Below are positions 57,125 to 64,000 of a DNA stretch of 64,000 nt, in pieces. Position numbers and translations under genes: made by a program. Position 1 is the stretch's first letter. Each line of letters begins with the position of its first letter. The stretch covers positions 6,898,501-6,962,500 of the forward strand of contig CM073557.1 of NCBI GenBank assembly GCA_037074615.1. Reading direction: 5' to 3'. A model generated the notes under the pieces. The model did not search any database, was not told where the DNA came from, and saw nothing but the letters and a program-made list of their open reading frames with translations. Source of the DNA: Leucaena leucocephala. Lineage: Eukaryota; Streptophyta; Magnoliopsida; Fabales; Fabaceae.

Positions 57125-57470
57125 CAAAATACATTTAAACTGGACAAAAAGAATACCGGTAGGTGTAGAAACAATATGTAAATATGACAACATCTACACC
57201 AGTTGTCTTTATAGTGAGGTGTAAAAAATTCATTAATCTACACCGGGTGCAAACACAACTGGTGTAAACAATTTATTAATCTACAGCAGCCATTCAAAAG
57301 GGATCAGTTCAACCAATGTAGATATTAGTAAATTCTACTCTTGATTTTAAAAGGAGCCAATATAAATTCTACTCATTTTACACCGGTGAACCGCCTGATT
57401 TAAAAAGTATACACTTTCTAAACGGTATATTTCTATACTGATCATTGTCCGATATAGAATATCATTTTCA
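57125..57470. repeat. CACTA 1 right subterminal repeats
   Basis: At least six motif copies: 'taccggtaggtgtag', 'catctacaccagttg', 'atctacaccgggtgc', 'aactggtgtaaac', 'attttacaccggtgaacc' and a variant near 57415-57430, in both orientations. Confidence 0.75.
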
Positions 57471-59424
57471 GCCGATTTAGAAAGTCTTTTTTGCAGTAGT
57501 GAATATATATGTATGAAAATTATAATAATAGTAAGTAAAAGGGAGAAAATAATTTTCCAGTTTCTCTTTCCGTCTCTTTCGTCACTAACCAATGCATGTA
57601 TTTTCATCTTTTTATGCAAATAAAATGAAAATTCACATTAGAGTGCTTTGGAAAAAAATTATAGAAACCTTTGTGGTGTTTCTTGATGCTTTATTTCTTC
57701 AACAATAAGTGTTACATGCACAATCATATTTTATTTTATTATTATGTCATCAGTTTGACCAGTTAAACTATAAAATCCGTGATCCATTATCTTTTCGATT
57801 CAGTGTCGACATAAATTCTAAAACATTGGTATCCATGCCGCATCTTACCCTTTTATTTAAGCTAATTAGTTTGAAGATTTTATTAATAAGTGTTGCATGA
57901 TTTACCAGAAAAACATAATAAGTGTTGTATGTGTTTTCAAGACCCATTTATATAAGTTGTTCTTTAAAAAAATCGAAAAAAGATTAAATTATTAAGAATC
58001 AAATCCAAATTACTATTCCAACTAACATATTAACAAAATGTTGGTCAAGCCTTTTATAACCCCAAAGTAAAATAATAGTGATGAAAGTAATTTTAGCCAA
58101 AACAAACATAGATTCTTTATTATTACTCCCAATGTCCTTATTATAAAGCACTAATTAGATGCAATTTTTAATCCAAAATATAAGTCACTTATTGACTTGC
58201 TAATCATTATTTTTTCAGTTTATCCTTGTTATTAATTGAGTTTGTGATTTTTAAATAGGTTCCTTCAACTTCGTCTTTATCTATCTACATCATTTAAATA
58301 GGGGTAAATTCTAAAAAAATTATCAATTTATGACAAATTTAATGACTTAATTAGCATTCCTTAATATTTGAGAATTAGTCACGGTTTCCTACGATAAGGA
58401 CCAAATAGATTATTATTATTATTATTATTTATCATAGGTAATGGGAAAATACTGAAATACTTTTCATTTTGGTCCATATATACAAACAACTTCCAGAATC
58501 TCCATCATTAGAAGCCTTAGCTTCTCCAGCAAACAAAGTATTGAGTAAATTCCAGTTTATATAAACGGCTTGTCGTGCATTCATAAAACTTAAATACCCT
58601 CCTCCATTCACTGTTAGTCAATCAACTATTTGATTTATAAATAGAATTTATCTTGAACCAAGTTGCATGTTGCAGATATTCTTTTTTGTTTTAAATTTAT
58701 GCAATGAAAATGAAATGTAAACTTAATATATATTCTAAACTAGTCCACTAGTCCACTAGACCACTAAACTAGTCCACTAAACCAGTATTGAGTAATTTTT
58801 ACATTGATCGTGTTGAAGACGGACGTGTAGAAAATGTGATCGATGACTTTTGCATAAATAAAATTTGTGACTTTCGACCTTTATCCCTTCCATATCCTTT
58901 TAGGGAATTCATTTACTTTTGAAGGAGTTTTTTCTTTTACCAAGTTTGAAGGACTTGTTTATACCACAAGTTTTATAATACTAAGTCTTAATTCAATGCT
59001 CATCACACAATGAGCATCGAGTGCTTCTCCTCCATTCCTCATCCGTACTTCTGCAAATAACTTCTACTTCCGCAGCTTGGATGCGATCTCAAGCAAGCAT
59101 TTGAGCTATCTAACGTTCCTCAAAGGCTCAAAGGTCCTCGTTTTGAGCTACCATACAAAACAAGAGATGTCTGCTAAAGAAATACACCAGTTTCGTTAGG
59201 CACAAACGAGTTTGAATGCGACTAAAGGTGAAAGGCTAGTTAGAATATTAAAAAATAACAAAGACAGAAAATAATGAAGATTGATACAATTGAGAGCCAC
59301 GTCTGGATATAGTTGGGACTGAGTTATAGGTGAGTAAAAAATTCAGGGAATGAGCCATACTGAGTCATAATCAAGGGACTGAATTACAAGTGAATTAATA
59401 GTTGAATAACTAAAAAATTAATTT

Positions 59425-59632
59425 TCCTAATCTTTTAAAAGGTATTTTTTTTATTCTTTTTATAAGATGGATAGTTTCAATAAACATTAAATAGTTTTTT
59501 TATATATGCTCATATTTAATAAAAGGTGGAGAGAGACGGTATAAATTAATATAATGTTTGAGTTCAGTGTAATTAATAAATATAGTATCATAAATTAATT
59601 AAAAGTGTCTTTTAAAAGAAATTGGAAGGAGC
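59425..59632. mobile_element. MITE, family A copy 2 (reverse, diverged)
   Basis: Shares with the reverse complement of 32428-32703 the run 'ttttataagatggatagtttcaataaacattaaata', 'tatatatgctcatatttaataa', and 'ggagagagacgg...ttaatat'. The ends are degraded (final 'ggaaggagca'). Confidence 0.55.
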
Positions 59633-59934
59633 ATGAGCAAGCCATACTCATAATAATGAGTGTGCTTCTTATGCTCGTATAAGCACCAAAATTGGACCCC
59701 CTATAACAAAATAGCGTGCTAGGAAAGGCATAATAACATTACTTGTACAAAAGGGTTCAAAAGCCAAAATATTAAAAAATGAAAATATTGTCAAGTAGTT
59801 AAATAATGGATCATGAGTTATTTACATTATATGTGATATAAGTTTTGGTGATAATAAACGTCAGAGAAGTTAACTATGAATAAGTTTTGTAATGTTTTCA
59901 TACACTCATATAGAGACTTAATTAAGAAGTTAAT

Positions 59935-60125
59935 ATTGATCCTAAATATAAGACATATTTATTATATTTATTTTTTTTAAAATATACATATTAATACTCC
60001 ATCAATAATAATTAAGTAAGAGAATGATGAAGGAAGTTAAAGAGAATGATTATAGTATTTTAAAAAAATATCATATTAACGAATTTCCTTAATCTAATCA
60101 AATTAGTTAAATATTTTATATATTA
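59935..60125 (-). mobile_element. MITE, family B copy 4 (reverse)
   Basis: The reverse complement of the family B pattern: it starts 'gatcctaaatataagacat', then 'ttaatactccatcaataataattaa', then 'atcatattaacgaatttccttaatctaatcaaatt'. Non-coding. Confidence 0.5.
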
Positions 60126-61355
60126 ATAATCAAGAAAATATATAGTAATTAGTGTTTTTACTAGAGAAAATAATATGTTTTTTTTCTAAACACTGAAACA
60201 ATTTCCTGTAATCAATACTTGTTTAAGTCACTAGTATGTCAATTTAAACATCTAATTTTCTCTTATTTGAAAATAGAAAATTCCAATAAAAGATAAAATT
60301 TAAATTATCTAAATAAAATTTTGTATTAATAATTGGTTGGACTACAAATTAGCTTCTATATTAAAAACTATATTAAAAACAAGAAGAAGTAATAAAAATT
60401 AATTCATTTTATTGTGAGAAAAATAAAGCATTCAATTTCAAGCAATTTTTTTTAGTTGATCTATTCATTCTCTATGTATTAATTAACCTAAAAATATCTA
60501 ATATTAATTAAAGCAAAGAACACTTTTAGTTTCTCAATATTTTTTATATGACTATCTGATTAAATTAAATTTAAATATTATTGAGTCTCTAATAAAAGAA
60601 CAAATATTACACCAATATTTATTCTCTTATTAGAGAGTCTTGTCCCAAAATTCTAATTCTACCACTTACTCTCTCGATCACTGATCACTATGACTTTAGG
60701 GACTCTCTTGAAGAAGTCATCAAGCTCGAGATTGACGATGCTCTCATTAGTCAATCACTTGGTTTTTGGTATAATGGGATTCTGCACTCATGTTTTCTGT
60801 AGAATTTGAAATAAGTTATGTGGCCAATGAAAGCTTAACACAAAACATGAATTTAATTAATTTTAATTTATAACTAAAATAATCCTAAAAGTTCACTAAA
60901 TGACCTCGCGTCATTGAATAATATGATACTGATATTCTGAATTTGGCACTGAAATTACGAAATTTGAAACTAATATTCCAAAATTTGATAAACTGGAAAA
61001 TGTCAGTGTTAAATTTCAGAATATCAATATTAAATTTTAAAATATTAGAACCAAATTAGTTAATGACCTTAGGTTTTGTTTTACTGAAAGTATTGTTTTT
61101 TTCATTTTTTTTACAAAAGTTTGTAGTGTAATATTATTTTCAAATTACTTAATTGCCTTTTATCCTTCACTGGAATTTTAAAAATTTTCATTCCCAAAAC
61201 GATATTAAATTCATATTTTGGTCCTAAATTAACATTCCTCATAAGTTATATTATTTAATTGATAAATTCTGTGATCTCACTTAAATATTTTATATTATAT
61301 ATATAGATTATTACATGCACCCCTTGCTGCTAATTAATGCTAATTAATTAAGATT

Positions 61356-61445
61356 TAGTGTCAGTTTGGATTATTTTTTTATGAAAAAATAATTATTGTG
61401 GGCAAAACCATGATTTTCTTCTTAAAAAAAATCCAAACGCCCTTT
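61356..61445. mobile_element. Small foldback/MITE-like element (about 90 bp)
   Basis: Imperfect inverted repeats: 'gtcagtttggattattttttt' at the left and 'aaaaaaaatccaaacgccc' at the right, enclosing about 45 bases. The TTTGGATT ends resemble those of the family C elements (CCAAAC), so it may be a minimal derivative. Confidence 0.5.
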
Positions 61446-62548
61446 AAAATGCCAAAATCAAATTTTTGCCCAAAATAATAGTTTTATTGTAAGCTATTCG
61501 TATTCATACCAGCTTAACAAAATATATTCTCAAATTATTAAACTAGATTTGGGTCTAAGACATCTAGTGAAAGGGGTTAAACTCTCAAAATATGATAGAT
61601 TAATATTTAATTTTTGAGAGATAATATATCCAGATTTACTGCGTGATATAAAATTTCGAATAAAATTTTTTCCAATATGATGATATATCTATACTGAGTA
61701 AAAAAATTATTCTAAAAATCATAATTATAAATTATTTTTATTCAAGACCTATTATTCTCACTGTTAATCAATTGAATGTTGTCAGGTTTCAAATAGAGAT
61801 GGTTCTTCTAATGTGATTTTCTTCCATCTATAAAAGTTTGACTCTAGCTATTTTTTAACTAAAAAAGGATATAAAATTCCTTAGTTCCACTCAGCTACCA
61901 ACTTTGGTCAATAACTTGTTATTTGGGGAAAGATCAGAGAGGAAAGGGAGATGAAGTGAGAGTGACTAATTGATGTGTGGGGGGAAGCAAAGCAGCAATG
62001 AGAACAAAGAAATGGTCTACCAAACCCCTAACAAAACGTCGTTGCATTCACTTCCCATTCTTCTCAAAAACAGGACACTTAACTTTCTCACCCCTTACCA
62101 CACTTTTCCACCTAAATATCCAAACTTTAAGGCAACCCACCTCCACTACTCCATACATTCAAACTTTTTGTTTCTCCTCTGTCTATGAAAACTTTCAAGG
62201 TTCTTTGTTTGAAAAACAAAGTAATTATATTTTTTTTCTAATTTTTTAATTTGATATTTGTATATTTTTTCTCTGGATTAAATCTTTAATTTGATTTTAT
62301 TAGTACCGTTAGCCTATATACAAGAGTTAACGGTTCTAATAGAATAAAATTATGAAAATTAATTGTGCTACTAAGATGGCATTAAATAAAATGTGACCTT
62401 ATAAGATAATGCATTGAATAAAAAATTTAAACCTTACAAATTAAGAAATTTGTTGAGAAAAGTACCTAGATATGACAATACTTTTGAGTTTTAATTATCT
62501 ACATAGCAATACTTCCTTCATTCTTTTTTATTTATTAATGTGTTTCTT

Positions 62549-62857
62549 CTCCCTCCAATCCCTTTTATAAAATACTCTAACTATCTCACTAGAACTAGAC
62601 CCTATTATATTATAAAGTACTCTAACCACTTTACTATAAACTATAAAGGAAAGTTAAACCATTAAATTTGTTTTAAAATATTTTTTAAAAGAATTTACTC
62701 ATAATTAAAATTATGAATTACATTTTAATAAACGAAACAAGAAAAATTCATCAAATTTTAGGAAAATTTTGAGAAAATGTAATCAATATTCTATTTATAA
62801 ATTATAATTAGAGTCATTTATAATAGAAATTGAGGGGAGTAATTGTTTCTTGTAATA
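62549..62857. mobile_element. Stowaway/Tourist-like MITE
   Basis: The left end 'ctccctccaatcccttttata' and the right end '...tttataatagaaattgaggggag' are imperfect inverted repeats (CTCCC...GGGAG) enclosing about 300 bases of A+T-rich non-coding DNA. The tandem-like 'aaagtactctaac' and 'aaatactctaac' occur inside the left arm. Confidence 0.5.
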
Positions 62858-64000
62858 AGGAACAAAATTACACTCCCCTTTATTTCTTATGAAAAGAAAT
62901 GCATATATACAGTGATTACAAAAATACATTTAATTAAGAGAAAACTATATTATAAGTTCTTACACTTTTAATTTTTTTTTAATTTGGTATCAATGTATTT
63001 TTCTCTTTTAATTAAATTATTTAATTTTATTTTGTCAACATAATTAACTTATGTAATTTTATTTTATTAACACCGTTAACTCCTTTGCAGAACAAAATTA
63101 AATATTTAATTATGAAAAAAATATATGAAAATACCAAATTAAAAAATTAAAAAAAATATAAATACTTCTAATATAATTTTCAATTTAATTAATTGATCAA
63201 GCAAATGGCAAGCCGGCATGCTAAAGCCATCAACGCTGACAATTGGCCCTGTGATCATCGGCATAAAGTAACAGAAATCAGAATCACCATCACACAAAAA
63301 AAAATGCGGATTCCATTTTAATTTCAATATATTAATTTAATAGTAGTAATTATTATTAAGGTCAACTTCTTAATAAAATCCATTGGATACTAGCATGCAT
63401 GAGGGTGGTGCATGCTACGTGTAATGCTGGGATCCGATGGTTGTCGTTTTGTGTCATGCTTTGATGACAGGCATGTAACGTTATCAAACCTAAGGCTGCG
63501 GGTCGTTTTAGTCAGGTCGGGAATCAGGAGGGTGAAGGAAAAGTGTGAAAAATATTTACATATCTTAATACGCCATCTAAATTTTGTTATAATAAAGATA
63601 TAAAAAATTAATATTTTTATTAAATAATTTATATTTTATTTTAAAAAATTAAACTTGTTATTCAGAATAATTTTTATTTTTAAAATTAAAATATCTATTT
63701 TTTAAAAATAAAATAAATTATAAATAATTTTAAATAAATTAATAATTAAATTATTATATTTTAATTAGATAAAATTTAAATAATAAAACAATATGTAATA
63801 ATTTATGAGAGGCCTCTGCCACTGCATAATCTGCTTCGCCGTTACCGCAAATGCAAGCAGTTTCTCATTGACTCAGGCCAAATTGCCACCAGTTTATGCT
63901 CTTCATTTATTAATTTCCCAAAATAACCTTCAATTTGTGACGTTAAAAAATATCATTAGGTTTTTTTTTTCAAACATTAAGGTGATCGTTGAATTAATAA

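Larger units (their letters stand above)
48736..57504 (+). mobile_element. CACTA (En/Spm-type) DNA transposon 1 (8.76 kb)
   Basis: The element 48739-57501 begins CACTGATACAAAATA and ends ...TTTTTTGCAGTAGTG (reverse complement CACTACTGCAAAAAA), flanked by the 3-bp duplication AAT (48736-48738, 57502-57504). Arrays of a shared motif (core CCRGTGTAAAA / TACACCGG) lie at both ends and also at about 49915-50120 and 53515-53672. Contents, all on +, are a small coiled-coil ORF, a TNP2-type transposase relic, and a Transposase_24/DUF8039/C48 relic. Multiple stops show it can no longer move by itself. Confidence 0.92.
57505..64000. other. Intergenic DNA to the right edge
   Basis: No gene is supported in about 6.5 kb. 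Contents are MITE relatives (59425-59632, 59935-60125, 62549-62857), a small foldback element (61356-61445), and A+T-rich filler. A less A+T-rich patch at about 58985-59230 has broken frames in both directions that I could not assign. A purine-rich stretch at 61925-62010 is followed by overlapping short frames without domains. The last 200 bases hold a slightly G+C-richer patch (63805-63900), possibly the start of something beyond the window. Confidence 0.5.

Noticed and set aside
58985..59230. Possible gene fragment in a less A+T-rich patch
   Set aside because: Frames in both directions are interrupted and I could not match them to any family.
61970..62249. Overlapping frames of 72 and 90 aa
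   Set aside because: No domains, biased composition, and both run into A+T-rich DNA; possibly a leader region but not a supportable gene.
1..64000. CRISPR array, bacterial operon or phage features
   Set aside because: The sequence is plant nuclear DNA; regular short repeats here are microsatellites or transposon motifs, with no spacers of constant length.

Overview
This is an A+T-rich stretch of nuclear DNA from a flowering plant, most likely a core eudicot. I cannot name the species. The evidence is plant gene families with GT-AG introns, a nuclear tRNA-Ser, and plant CACTA, Copia, LINE, SINE and MITE sequences between widely spaced genes.

Only four host genes are supported. They are a two-exon U/P-type cyclin (2137-3248, +), a four-exon beta-expansin (20085-21712, +) whose second exon is put out of frame by an 11-G run, an intronless C2H2 zinc-finger repressor of the ZAT class (34047-35636, +), and a tRNA-Ser(AGA) (48204-48285, -). 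The proteins concern cell-cycle control, wall loosening and transcriptional repression. They are ordinary neighbours, and nothing suggests a joint pathway.

Region by region: 1-13.9 kb holds the cyclin among MITEs, two copies of a terminal-inverted-repeat element with a CT/AG tract, a GC-rich repeat of unknown class, a full-length SINE and a LINE-type RNase H relic. 14-24.5 kb holds the expansin and A+T-rich DNA. 24.56-30.77 kb is a CACTA-type transposon with 3-bp target duplications, apparently with a second element inside it. 30.8-33.7 kb is a LINE relic followed by a tandem duplication just upstream of the zinc-finger gene. 36.7-42.4 kb and 46.9-48.7 kb are two copies of one duplicated block carrying tRNA-Ser. 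The left copy was split by a Copia LTR retrotransposon and its tRNA has decayed; the right copy has the intact tRNA and was hit at its edge by a large CACTA transposon. 43.3-44.4 kb is a short CACTA-like element. 48.74-57.50 kb is the large CACTA element, with a decayed TNP2-type transposase, a decayed Transposase_24/DUF8039/C48-peptidase gene, and a small coiled-coil ORF. 57.5-64 kb shows only MITEs and low-complexity DNA.

The most interesting object is the 8.76-kb CACTA element. Arrays of its terminal repeat motif lie not only at its ends but also ahead of each internal coding unit. Also notable are the expansin poly-G frameshift, a tRNA-Ser relic whose anticodon now reads AGG (Leu), and two SINE families defined by clear target-site duplications. 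All of this was read by eye; family names rest on recognised motifs, not on searches.
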